From Bacteroidaceae bacterium (GTDB taxonomy: Bacteria; Bacteroidota; Bacteroidia; Bacteroidales; Bacteroidaceae): a DNA stretch of 64,000 bases. The translations under genes were made by a program, and so were the position numbers. This document shows, piece by piece, positions 55,101-63,359 of this stretch. The first letter of the stretch is position 1. Each line of letters opens with the position of its first letter. The stretch lies in assembly GCA_017617235.1 (NCBI GenBank), contig JAFZWQ010000043.1, positions 1 to 64,000 of the forward strand, read 5' to 3'. A model generated the notes under the pieces. The model had not been told where the DNA came from, did not search any database, and was given only the letters and a program-made list of their open reading frames with translations.

Positions 55101-57261
55101 CCGGATTATTCTTATTCTCGATGCTGAGTGCTAGGGTTCCTTCCACTTCCATCTCTAAAGAAGGTAACGAAATAGACAAAGTATTTGTAACCTTAGTTAC
55201 CGTAACATCAATAGTCTTGGTTGTTCCGGCATAGGTGGATGTTGCTGCTTGCGTAAAAGTGATGGTTGTCGAGCCCTCAGCGTTGGCAACAATTTTATTA
55301 TTACCAGCATCGTAGGTAGCAATACCGGATTGACTGTATGACACCTGCGTGTTAGCATTACCAGTATTGGTTACTACATTCGTCCACTCTTCACCCACTT
55401 TCATTTCTTTAGACTCGGCAGCAAGAGCAAAGGTGTTGGGATGTTTGACAACATTTATGGTATATGTAGTGGTATTACCATCGAGGTATGCCCCATCGCT
55501 TGGTTGCGATAGAGTGAGTGTGGTGCTTCCTGCGGAGAGAGCTGTTATGGTGATGGTACTCGAATTGGTTCGTTCCCAACTGAAGTAATTTCCTTCTCCC
55601 TTGGTCACACTAAAGTTGGAGTTCACATTCCTCAGCGTGATGGTTGCTGTTTCACCTAATTCTATATCTGTGGTCAAGGATTCGCCCCAACTTGGCGTGA
55701 ATGTCGCTTGTTTTCTTTCTCCGACGTTGAATTCACGGGTGATAGTTTCTTCTATATAAGTATTATCACCATCAACGTGAGCCGTAACCGTACTGGAACC
55801 TAAGCCAACAGTTGTAATGGAGCCATCAGCTGCAATGGTGAGTGCGTTTATATTACTGCTGGTGTATTCTATCGTTTTGTTACTGGTGACAGACGCGGCA
55901 GATGACAGGTTAGGAGCACCTAAAACAAGGTTAAGATCAAGTTCATTATCCACCCACTGAAGGTTTTGCTTCTTCTTGAAAAGGGCATATAATGTTTTCG
56001 TCCCTGGATTTCCAATGGTACTGGTTAATGTTTCAGTGTGACTGAGTTCTGTCGAGACAGGTTCACCCGTGTACGAATTCGAAGTGTACCATCCTAAAAA
56101 CAAACAGTCGTCCTTGGGCGAAGCAGTAAACGTTGCGGTAGTAGAATATTTGTCCGCGCCTACGTTGCCAACAACTCTATTTGTCACCTCTACAGCTGAC
56201 GTCCCAAGTGTCTCATTACTCGATACCGCAGCCGGAGAGAATAAGAAAACCGGCTTATAAATGGCTGTTATAGTTTTGTTCTCGGCTGTGGCTTGGATTG
56301 TTATTGTTTTGTTACTTATTGTTGTACCACCAGTCAAAGCAACGCCAGTAGGAACATCCCATTGATAGAATTCATAATTTGTTTTATCGGTAGCAGTTAC
56401 ATTGGCTGTTTTAATTGTTCCTGCTTGGACTGTGCTGGTCGTAGCATCAACATTATTAGCAACCGTTACATCATATATTCTTCCATATTTGGCCGTGATT
56501 GTTGCATTATTCGTAGCCGTGAACTTGATTGTCTTATCTGTGCTTGAGTAACCTGTTGCCAATGTAACACTGGAAGGATATTCCCATCCAAGAAATTCAT
56601 ACCCGCTGGCCGGATTATTTGCTGTAGCTGTGCCTTGTGTATCGACGCCAGCAGTAGTGGAACTCGTAGTTCCATTTGTAATGGTAATTGTACGGATGAT
56701 TTCTTCTTCGTGGGAGATACTATAAGCTATGGTTATACTATTGATATAAAAATCACGGTTACCTCTCTTACTAACACAAGAAATATCAATTGGAGCAGAA
56801 ACATTTGAACTGGATACTGTTGTATATCTACTGGAATTATTTTGGGGATTAACATTACTATTACCTACTGCGGTCTGACTACCGCCTTCAATTGTCACAT
56901 ACCCTTCGTATATTGCTGAAGTTCTGTATGCAACGGCCTTTACAGTAGTTGAAGAAACGGACTCTAATGTATAGCCACTTTGTGCAGCCATAGTAATGCT
57001 TCTCGTAATAGCCGTTGTACCTGCATTTCCGAGGTTTATATATTGATGATCCGAATTATAAGAGGCGTTTGCCATCTTAAAAGTGACATGTTCAGCGGTA
57101 TAACCTGATGAACCGACCATACTTTGTAGGCTCGATCCAGTCATGGTCACAGATTTATTCTCCGTAACCTTTTTATAGCCATCCTTGACAGCCCACGCCT
57201 GGGTGGTCCACGCGAGGGCGAGGATTATAAGGAGGATAATATGTTGTAGCTTTTGCTTCAT
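52108..57261 (-). CDS. Giant repetitive surface protein with InlB-like and Ig-like repeats
   Basis: 1717 residues. Signal peptide (HIILLIILALAWTTQAWA); a jelly-roll-like head (to about 190); three InlB B-type repeats at about 190-430 (YEFLGWEYPSS; YEFYQWDVPTG; CLFLGWYTS); many Ig-like (BIG_2/MBG-type) beta modules to about 1500 (SSTVTAHVDGDNTYIEE; GSTTLTLTQTANEDYLGKTQ); then a C-terminal section with WNMWSNFTPNF and IYGPDGQRRSRMQRGVNIVR, like a type IX sorting tail. Likely exported, surface-attached and adhesive. It is the last gene of the lipoprotein operon, 32 bp after the previous one. The sequence is visibly more AT-rich than its neighbours, which could mean transfer or relaxed selection. 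Confidence 0.85.
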   Translation of the reverse strand: MKQKLQHIILLIILALAWTTQAWAVKDGYKKVTENKSVTMTGSSLQSMVGSSGYTAEHVTFKMANASYNSDHQYINLGNAGTTAITRSITMAAQSGYTLESVSSTTVKAVAYRTSAIYEGYVTIEGGSQTAVGNSNVNPQNNSSRYTTVSSSNVSAPIDISCVSKRGNRDFYINSITIAYSISHEEEIIRTITITNGTTSSTTAGVDTQGTATANNPASGYEFLGWEYPSSVTLATGYSSTDKTIKFTATNNATITAKYGRIYDVTVANNVDATTSTVQAGTIKTANVTATDKTNYEFYQWDVPTGVALTGGTTISNKTITIQATAENKTITAIYKPVFLFSPAAVSSNETLGTSAVEVTNRVVGNVGADKYSTTATFTASPKDDCLFLGWYTSNSYTGEPVSTELSHTETLTSTIGNPGTKTLYALFKKKQNLQWVDNELDLNLVLGAPNLSSAASVTSNKTIEYTSSNINALTIAADGSITTVGLGSSTVTAHVDGDNTYIEETITREFNVGERKQATFTPSWGESLTTDIELGETATITLRNVNSNFSVTKGEGNYFSWERTNSSTITITALSAGSTTLTLSQPSDGAYLDGNTTTYTINVVKHPNTFALAAESKEMKVGEEWTNVVTNTGNANTQVSYSQSGIATYDAGNNKIVANAEGSTTITFTQAATSTYAGTTKTIDVTVTKVTNTLSISLPSLEMEVEGTLALSIENKNNPASIVANITEVHQSSDVNDGAGVISFDATTNVITGLNAGTAKITFSQPATNQYTVSQSYTFDITVSKIANAITIKLNNEQKNSMNVARGDQVTLTYNSVSNGAYHINLTSGSTATATISGNTITAGNTDGTNIWTISQDETNKYMAASATVRIKVNSIAEAEGYVLNESTQYSHGTGSGVVHTYNLSGPGETLIYEASRDVSAIYYNLYVEYYDGSDWIVAQDNTDVGTSYSEFSCKIPESAKQVRFRFPGGGTLTKYIRNVKVTRLTYVRANVDDTNLGDVYTDQTASTTFNIDYSSTNGGNLEITSNNPRFTINESSVIVADNSDNVGSPKSITVTYTPDPNLLGTDNGTITVSDRYYSSDLTFTATAKKYTTTITRGNNTATETTVEGPIANAFAFTGTSATYPSDSSDDDFYYTISHTQTSDVNNGTDVISYDAENNTIIGRNAGTARLTIYQKKTNIYNATSQTFDFSVSKLENNTIMSLSTKTLNVDGAATVELMNADSNGDLSATYSNINYLNESQNREGGLLLLTGNTLKGVNAGTGKVTITQAETYKYVSKSTDFNVTVNKLTQALSWDNPDLETTMQVGSTLEGNTATSDVGLTPVIYSSNNTAAITVNATTGVLTAVETGSNITITASQVGNYKYLPATLTRQFSVFNKQTPAFNADSHFSGSTGRIEYTLTATITVTGVSDGVNGDFTVTNGDNTIIDVVRSGETITITGLAIGSTTLTLTQTANEDYLGKTQTYNITVFWPDDFLTLTPGTTPDYDDDVDYRKIFLQRTLKAGYSTIALPFDTDVATLTGRAANDEDWVAQLSAVTSSVADGYTLYFQKVTGGTIEANEPYVLHLGSQVVNPTWTDLEYGISVEAAEATSIGASTGYSGYAGWNMWSNFTPNFAMAGKYGIVNSEGGFMLGSGSDAKLNAFAAYIAPPQANGAPRLRVAYVDEDGTTTYVGSLPDDSSEGEPVTIYGPDGQRRSRMQRGVNIVRYADGTTKKVQY

Positions 57262-57293
57262 TATTTGCTTTTTCAGTTTCCTAAGGAGTCTTT

Positions 57294-58073
57294 TTAATCA
57301 AACTCCCCGGTATGCGTCCCACTGATAATGGGGACGATTTCGCCCGGGGTGAGAGATTCCGGGTCGAGGGTCAACGAAAGGGTGTAATGTTTGCCTGCCA
57401 CGAGAGTGACGGGCAGAGCTCTGGATGTGGTGCTAATGTCTGTCAAGTGCTTATCGCGACGGGCATGAGCCGTAAGGGTATAGGTGAGTGCAGTACCGGC
57501 TGGGAAATAAGCTTCGTCGTAATCGCCAGCCTTGCCGATGGCTATAGTGCGTCCGCCACCACTGAGGGTGAGGCACACGTCGGTGTAGTAGGTAGAGAAC
57601 GTGCTGGTGGAGTCCACGGTCAGCACGGTGTTCTGCGGGGTCAGGGGGGTCAGATCACTGCCGATAGTTACCGTCGTTGTTCCGCCTATGCTAAGGCTAA
57701 ACTCGCCGGACTGTCCACGGTAGTTGGCACAGCCGTTGCCTGTGGTAGGAGCCGATGCCGCATCATTGTTAGCCGAAAGACGGTAAGTACCCGCCTCTAT
57801 GATGGCCGCATTATTTGTAAAGGTAATGACACTATCCTGGACCGTCCACCCGTCAACGGTTGTACCGTTGAGGGTGAAGACGTATCCGGAATAGTTGTCG
57901 AGTGTTGCACGTGTCACCACATCGCTGGTAAAAACAGCTATGTCGGAGGACGAAAGCACAATACGTCCCATGCTCTTCGTCTCTTGCTGACGAAGTTCCT
58001 CCTGCTGGCAACTAACTACTCCGAAGAGCAGCGCCGCCATCGCCAAGACTACATATCGACTATTGTGCTTCAT
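57294..58073 (-). CDS. DUF4493-like surface lipoprotein
   Basis: 259 residues with lipoprotein signal MAALLFGVVSC. After the lipobox comes GRIVLSSSDIAVFTSDVVTRA (Arg55), then a beta-sandwich ending AGKHYTLSLTLDPESLTPGE, as in DUF4493/fimbrillin-type proteins. Probably surface-exposed. It is separated from its upstream paralogue by 18 bp and from the giant protein gene by 32 bp. Confidence 0.72.
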   Translation of the reverse strand: MKHNSRYVVLAMAALLFGVVSCQQEELRQQETKSMGRIVLSSSDIAVFTSDVVTRATLDNYSGYVFTLNGTTVDGWTVQDSVITFTNNAAIIEAGTYRLSANNDAASAPTTGNGCANYRGQSGEFSLSIGGTTTVTIGSDLTPLTPQNTVLTVDSTSTFSTYYTDVCLTLSGGGRTIAIGKAGDYDEAYFPAGTALTYTLTAHARRDKHLTDISTTSRALPVTLVAGKHYTLSLTLDPESLTPGEIVPIISGTHTGEFD

Positions 58074-58091
58074 GCTTTTTTATCAACAATA

Positions 58092-58964
58092 TTATGCAGA
58101 GATGTCACCAGTTACAGCATCGAAGGTTACGGATGTCGGAGTATCATCCGCAAATCCAGCAGTTGTAATTGTCAATGTAATAGTACCATTGCTGTTCGAT
58201 GTAATTGTCAGGGTCTTAGCCTTACCTGCTGTCAAAGCCAATGTACTATAGTTAGGCGTAGCAGCCTCAAGTGGCCATCTCTTGGTTACACCACCAAACT
58301 TATAACTAATATAGAATTGCACATCACCAGCAGGGAAATAAGCAACACCATCATTATTAAAGCTGGACCCACCATCCGTGAAGGTTACAGCACGGGGAGA
58401 AGTAATATAAATAACTAGGTCTGTTCCTGTGAAGCCGTCCTTAACGACAGTTAACTTTGAGTTCTTAGGAGCTCCACATGCTACAGTTACAGGAGTCGGT
58501 ACTGAACCAGCAGTAATTGCCACATCAGATTTTGTAAACTCGTAATAAGGTGCACCATATTTCATTGCAGGAGTTGTACCATCTGCATTTGCAGCATGAG
58601 CATCATCTTGAGAAGGATAGTTGCGTACAGAAACAGTCCATGTTTGAGATGCGTCAAGACCCACTTGAGAAAGTTCTGCGTTGTTAATCAACGTAAATCC
58701 TGACTCACCCCATTTATACGTAGAACCAGTATAGACACGTGCATACCAGGTGTTAAGATCTGTACCAGTATATGAGGTTACACCAGTTTGTGGATCTGTA
58801 GTAATTGCACGAGTAACTACAGCATTTTCCGTTGTAGCATTAAGGCTGATGTAGCCTACATTCTTTTCCTGACCACGGGTAAAATTCACTTCTTCCTCAC
58901 TGAGGCAGGAGGAGACACTCAGCATAGCCACTGCGGCCATTGCACACATAAAAAACTTTTTCAT
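58092..58964 (-). CDS. DUF4493-like surface lipoprotein
   Basis: 290 residues with lipoprotein signal MAAVAMLSVSSC. GYISLNATTENAVVTRA places a TRA motif at Arg52. Beta-rich body with YPSQDDAHAAN and FPAGDVQFYISYKFGG; ending AGKAKTLTITSNSNGTITLT. No enzyme motif. Same operon as its neighbours (18- and 51-bp gaps). Confidence 0.7.
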   Translation of the reverse strand: MKKFFMCAMAAVAMLSVSSCLSEEEVNFTRGQEKNVGYISLNATTENAVVTRAITTDPQTGVTSYTGTDLNTWYARVYTGSTYKWGESGFTLINNAELSQVGLDASQTWTVSVRNYPSQDDAHAANADGTTPAMKYGAPYYEFTKSDVAITAGSVPTPVTVACGAPKNSKLTVVKDGFTGTDLVIYITSPRAVTFTDGGSSFNNDGVAYFPAGDVQFYISYKFGGVTKRWPLEAATPNYSTLALTAGKAKTLTITSNSNGTITLTITTAGFADDTPTSVTFDAVTGDISA

Positions 58965-59015
58965 AACCTTTAGTTTTAAATGATTAATAAATTATTTAGT
59001 TATATCCTAATTTTC

Positions 59016-59831
59016 TTATTCTAACATCACTTCTTCCGATTCACCCTCTATAAAGTCCTCGGTAGTGACACTCAATCCGATATTACCATCTGTGGGTTCG
59101 CTGCCAGTGAGGCGCACACGCAGACGGACAACCTTGCCACGCTGCAGGGTAAGGCTGCGGGTGAGATGCACCGTGCCATCCCATCCAGCCGAAGCCGAAA
59201 TGATGACAGGAACCGTATGTGTGCCATCGTCCTCTACATTATAATAGGCCATATTGCCGTGAATCAGCTGGCGGTTGGCATCGAACTCAGCCGCATTGTC
59301 GGCATTAAACTTTAGACCGCGAAGATCATCGGTAGTAACGGCATATTCCGAAAAATAGTCAGTGAATGACTGGTCGAACATTACACAGAGACCTGCATTG
59401 GCCATCGAGCAACTGACTTGCACGGGGGTAGTAGCCCCCGAAACGATAACGAAGGGATCGGACACACCGGCATTGCGGCGCTGGCCCCATCCACTGTTGG
59501 CACTCTCGGCCTCGTCGGTGCTGCAATTCTCAGCAGCCACACGATAGCCGGAGCCCAGGGGCTGAGTGCGGTCGGCCAGGGTGATATCGGCATACCGTTT
59601 CTCCCACACCGTTTCGTCGCCTTCGGTAAGGGTGATGGTGTAGTCTGCTGCCTCGCTGGCAGAAAGCTCACGTGCAGCACGGGTTACCACCTCGGCAGTA
59701 AGTCCTTCAGACGTGAGTCCCAGGGCGAAGCATCCGTCACCATCCGCTGGACGTTCTGCATCGTTGACGCAGGCCGTCAACAATAGGGCGGTCAGCAGGG
59801 GGATAATATGTCGTATCTTCAATCTCATCAT
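59016..59831 (-). CDS. DUF4493-like surface lipoprotein
   Basis: 271 residues with lipoprotein signal LLTALLLTAC. GCFALGLTSEGLTAEVVTRA (Arg51) leads into a domain whose AESANSGWGQRRNAGVSDPF and VSCSMANAGLCVMFD segments closely resemble NYGWGQRRYAGMSAPF and VGCSVANAGVEVVFD of the gene at 61741, so the two are recent paralogues. Ends with an acidic EGESEEVMLE. Three bp after the fimbrillin-like gene. Confidence 0.78.
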   Translation of the reverse strand: MMRLKIRHIIPLLTALLLTACVNDAERPADGDGCFALGLTSEGLTAEVVTRAARELSASEAADYTITLTEGDETVWEKRYADITLADRTQPLGSGYRVAAENCSTDEAESANSGWGQRRNAGVSDPFVIVSGATTPVQVSCSMANAGLCVMFDQSFTDYFSEYAVTTDDLRGLKFNADNAAEFDANRQLIHGNMAYYNVEDDGTHTVPVIISASAGWDGTVHLTRSLTLQRGKVVRLRVRLTGSEPTDGNIGLSVTTEDFIEGESEEVMLE

Positions 59832-59834
59832 TTT

Positions 59835-61754
59835 TTATCTGTACTGCAGGCTTACACTAGTGATGTACGCATATCCACTCAAGGCAGTGCGCGTATCGGT
59901 AGAGAACTTCACATAGTTGCTGGAGCCACTCAGGGATGTATTGATAACCGGATTAAAGTTAGCCGCCGTAGTGCTTTTCTGAGGACTGGTCTGTTCCCAT
60001 ACAGAACTGTCGCCGACATACATCGTCAGCGTGGCACGATAATAGACGGCCACCTGTCTGGTATGCAGCGTTCCAGCTGCCGACAACGTCACATTAATGG
60101 CATTGGGCAGATAGAAACTGGGGGACTTCACCATAGGATCGGCTGTAGCCGTTCCGCCATCGCCCAGTGCTACGTTACCGCTGTTCCACTTAATCTTACC
60201 GCCACCCTGAACCTCGCTCCATGCATGGGAACCTGAATTTGTAGGAGGCGCCACGCTATAGGGCAGGCCAGTGATGTAAACTGTTTTGTTGCCTGTATTG
60301 GCGGTAACGCCATCGAAGCTGACACTGGCCGACAGCGTGTAGGCCTGCCAGGTATCGGCGGTAGTATTATTATAGGTATATACACCGTCAGCCTTCGACT
60401 TCAACGAGTTGGTGAAGCCCGACGGGGTGACGGTAAACGTGTAGTGGCTATTGTTCAGGATGGCATTGGAAATGCCGGATATACGCACCGTAGGCGCATA
60501 GATAATATTGTTGGCACAAGTATTGGCATTGCTGATGCTCTGTGCCACCCCATCGCCTACATAATAGGAATAGGACGTATAAGCCGACAGACTGGCCGTG
60601 AAGTTACGCGTCATCTGGGGCACAGTAAGAGCGAGACTTCCCGTCATGGCCTTACCATTGGAGGTGGTGTAATTATAGGTGACGGTGTAGTTCCCCTTGG
60701 GCAGATAGGGCCACGAGGCATCGGTCTCGGCAGAAGTTAGGTTACCAGTACCAGACAGCGTACGAACCGTAGTACCTGCGCTATTCTTGATAGTTGCCGT
60801 CCAGTTCTTACCCTCGATGGGAGCACCGGTCAGCGTGACGCGTGTACCCTGCAACACATTGTCTGTATAGATATGAGAAGCCGATACAGTCGGGGTATTC
60901 ACCAGGTCAATGCTACCCAAGTTGTAGATACGGCCTGCATTACCGCCGAAGGTGGAGGTGCTGGACAACGAATAATTCTTTCCGCTGCTGGCCGACGTCA
61001 TGGAGAATCCACTGAGACGAACGGGAGCCGTAACAATATAGTAGGTTCCGGCAGCAAAGGTGCTGGTGCGACGCGGGGGCAGCACGTTAATAACCTTGCT
61101 TTCCGTAGAGGCAATGCTGACTGCCGGTTCGTTACCACTATAATTGATGGTGAGCTTTCCAGCGACAGCGGATGGAGCTGTGAACTGTATACTGCTAATC
61201 TGGCCATCGGCATAGGCCGGTACCGTAAAGCGGAGCATCTGGCAAACATTGTGGAAAGTAACAACTGCAGGGCTACCATCGAGGTTACGCTCGCCCTTGG
61301 CAACAGAAATGTTGCAAACGGCAGTTGTCTCGTTTACCGTGCCTTGGGGGAAATCGCCAGCCACGGCATACTGTGTGGCAGGCAACGTGGCGGTAAGTGC
61401 GCTGTTGGCCGAAGCGTTTTCGCCAGCCAAAGCATAGGGATAGAGGGCAGCAAAATACTGGCTCTTGGCCGTTACCTGACCCGTGAACTTCGTATGTCCG
61501 TCGGTACCAATCTGGGCACTGAAGGCATGCTTCGTGGCCTGGTAGTCATAGACTGCAATCTGGTCATCGGCCTGCCATTGTACCGTAGTACCATCCTCGC
61601 CAAGGGTTGTACGCGTGGTGGGTACCAGCGCATCAATGGTCAGCGGCATAAGCTCACTTCCAGAACCGCCTTCGAGTGATTCTTCGGAGCAAGCCGTCAG
61701 CACGAATACTGCCAACAAAAGCCAAATACCATATCGTATGTTAATTCTGTCCAT
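59835..61754 (-). CDS. Fimbrillin-family surface lipoprotein
   Basis: The start is ATG 61754 (MDRINIRYGIWLLLAVFVLTAC), 639 residues; the longer frame from 61904 lacks a signal peptide. MPLTIDALVPTTRTT (Arg48) and TVQWQADDQIAVYDY match the start of fimbrillin-like (Mfa/FimA-type) proteins, with AALYPYALAG and VTFHNVCQMLRFTV further on. The C-terminal half (VYTYNNTTADTWQAYTLSAS; VYITGLPYSVAPP) closely resembles the partial gene at the right edge. Overlaps the upstream gene by 14 bp. Confidence 0.78.
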   Translation of the reverse strand: MDRINIRYGIWLLLAVFVLTACSEESLEGGSGSELMPLTIDALVPTTRTTLGEDGTTVQWQADDQIAVYDYQATKHAFSAQIGTDGHTKFTGQVTAKSQYFAALYPYALAGENASANSALTATLPATQYAVAGDFPQGTVNETTAVCNISVAKGERNLDGSPAVVTFHNVCQMLRFTVPAYADGQISSIQFTAPSAVAGKLTINYSGNEPAVSIASTESKVINVLPPRRTSTFAAGTYYIVTAPVRLSGFSMTSASSGKNYSLSSTSTFGGNAGRIYNLGSIDLVNTPTVSASHIYTDNVLQGTRVTLTGAPIEGKNWTATIKNSAGTTVRTLSGTGNLTSAETDASWPYLPKGNYTVTYNYTTSNGKAMTGSLALTVPQMTRNFTASLSAYTSYSYYVGDGVAQSISNANTCANNIIYAPTVRISGISNAILNNSHYTFTVTPSGFTNSLKSKADGVYTYNNTTADTWQAYTLSASVSFDGVTANTGNKTVYITGLPYSVAPPTNSGSHAWSEVQGGGKIKWNSGNVALGDGGTATADPMVKSPSFYLPNAINVTLSAAGTLHTRQVAVYYRATLTMYVGDSSVWEQTSPQKSTTAANFNPVINTSLSGSSNYVKFSTDTRTALSGYAYITSVSLQYR

Positions 61755-62640
61755 AAGTGCCAATATCCACGTTAGTATTGTCCTCGGTGAAGTTATCGTG
61801 CGAGGTACTTGTTTCGGTGTTTCCATCGTCGACCTTAATGTCGTCGTCGGAAATGTTGATATAGTCTTCGAGGAAGATTTCCTGTTCCTCGAGGAAGATA
61901 ACAAAGTTGAAGTTGCTGCGCTCGTAATTGAGCTTGATGCGACTAATCTTTGCCTTGGTCAGTTCCAGGGTTCCGGTCTTGGTCAGGGTCTTGGGACCAA
62001 CAGCATTGATGGTGTAGGTGATGGTGTGATGTCCCTCATCGTCGACATTGAAGTAGGCCACCTCGCCCTGGTTGATGACACCGCCCACCTGCGTACCGCC
62101 GGTAATGGCATCGAACACAATGGTGCGGTTGCCTTCGGTAATGGTGATATCGTAGGACGTAGTAAAGTAGGCGGGAACGGATTCATCGAAGACCACCTCG
62201 ACACCCGCATTAGCCACCGAACAACCTACGCTGACGGGAGTGGTCTGTCCGGCTTTGACGGCAAAAGGAGCCGACATACCTGCATAGCGGCGCTGACCCC
62301 ATCCATAGTTGGTGGTGATAGCTTCGGTCTCGCTGCAACTCTCGGCAAATATTTTGTAACCATAACCGGCCGACAGGCGGGTGTTAATGTCCTTCAGTCG
62401 AGCCGTCTCGCGATAGACGTCGCTACCCTTGTAGATGGTGATAAGGAAGTTGTCGGCCTCTTCCTTCGTAATGACGGTAGAAGTGGCACGGGTCTGACGC
62501 TCGCCGGTAAGGGTGAGTTCGAAGCTACCCATCTCCTCCTCCGTCTCGACAGGTGCCGGGGTGGGAGCAGGCATGTCCTTCTCACTCACCAAACAGGCGG
62601 TGAGGAGCAAAGAACATAGTATAATCAGGTACTTCTTCAT
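61741..62640 (-). CDS. DUF4493-like surface lipoprotein
   Basis: 299 residues with lipoprotein signal LCSLLLTAC, acidic linker (PVETEEEMGSFELTLTGERQ) and TRA at Arg51. ITIYKGSDVYRETARLKDIN, GWGQRRYAGM and FNVDDEGHHTITYTINAVG follow; the C-terminus is unusually acidic (EDYINISDDDIKVDDGN). It overlaps the next gene's start by 14 bp and the previous gene by 4 bp. Confidence 0.78.
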   Translation of the reverse strand: MKKYLIILCSLLLTACLVSEKDMPAPTPAPVETEEEMGSFELTLTGERQTRATSTVITKEEADNFLITIYKGSDVYRETARLKDINTRLSAGYGYKIFAESCSETEAITTNYGWGQRRYAGMSAPFAVKAGQTTPVSVGCSVANAGVEVVFDESVPAYFTTSYDITITEGNRTIVFDAITGGTQVGGVINQGEVAYFNVDDEGHHTITYTINAVGPKTLTKTGTLELTKAKISRIKLNYERSNFNFVIFLEEQEIFLEDYINISDDDIKVDDGNTETSTSHDNFTEDNTNVDIGTYGQN

Positions 62641-63359
62641 AGCGTAACGTTCGTATCGTCGGTTTCCATATCGTCGGTAATCACAATGTCCACACCGCCG
62701 GAAGTAGCATCGGAGTCGTAGCTATAGCGCAAGGTGAAGAGCTTGCCCGCCTCAACATCTGGGAAGTCGATGGCAGAATGAGAATTCGTCTTACCGTCGG
62801 TGTTGGTGGCACGCAGAGCATAGCTGAAGCCGCCATCGGCCACATCAAAGTATGCTTTCTCGCCTTGCTGAATGGCTGTCGTACGACTGCCACTACGCAG
62901 GGTAAAGGTATAGGAACGGAACAACTCAGTGAAGTGCTCGGGCAGTTCCAGACCGACAGCATAGTTGGTCATCGGAACCTCCAGGGCAAGACGTACAACC
63001 ATATCGTTCTCCATCTCGACAGAGGTTTCGGCATAGTAGCAGGCTGCGCCCTTTCCACCATTGGCCGTCTGCCACGTATCCTGATTCTCGGTGTATGCAA
63101 TCACCTTGAATATACCCGGTTCCAGCACGATCTTCTTAGGTACGCTACCAGCCGCATATTGCACATAGGGGATTCCACCCTGCTTGTATATGGCAACAGC
63201 CAAATCGGCATCGACGGCACGGGTGGTCATAGTAGGACGCCCGGCACGCAAGAGGTCGAGTTCGAGCACGGCACTACCCTGCCCCTTTGTGGGGAGTTCG
63301 TCCTGCTGACAAGCCGTCAACAGCACAATGCCCAGGATGATGTATAGTAGCCGTCTCAT
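62637..63359 (-). CDS. DUF4493-like surface lipoprotein
   Basis: 240 residues with lipoprotein signal LGIVLLTAC. GSAVLELDLLRAGRPTMTTRA (Arg47, quoted in part TMTTRA) is followed by DADLAVAIYKQGGIPYVQY, GIFKVIAYTEN, the ACYYAETSVEMEND segment and GKLFTLRYSYDSDATSGGVD, the standard DUF4493 layout. It overlaps both neighbours by 1-4 bp. Confidence 0.8.
   Translation of the reverse strand: MRRLLYIILGIVLLTACQQDELPTKGQGSAVLELDLLRAGRPTMTTRAVDADLAVAIYKQGGIPYVQYAAGSVPKKIVLEPGIFKVIAYTENQDTWQTANGGKGAACYYAETSVEMENDMVVRLALEVPMTNYAVGLELPEHFTELFRSYTFTLRSGSRTTAIQQGEKAYFDVADGGFSYALRATNTDGKTNSHSAIDFPDVEAGKLFTLRYSYDSDATSGGVDIVITDDMETDDTNVTL

Noticed and set aside
57312..58418. 368-codon plus-strand frame opposite two lipoprotein genes
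   Set aside because: It spans two genes and their gap in antisense; both minus genes have clear lipoprotein signals.
61755..61904. Upstream start of the fimbrillin-like gene
   Set aside because: The extension lies in the previous gene in another frame and places 50 polar residues before the signal peptide.
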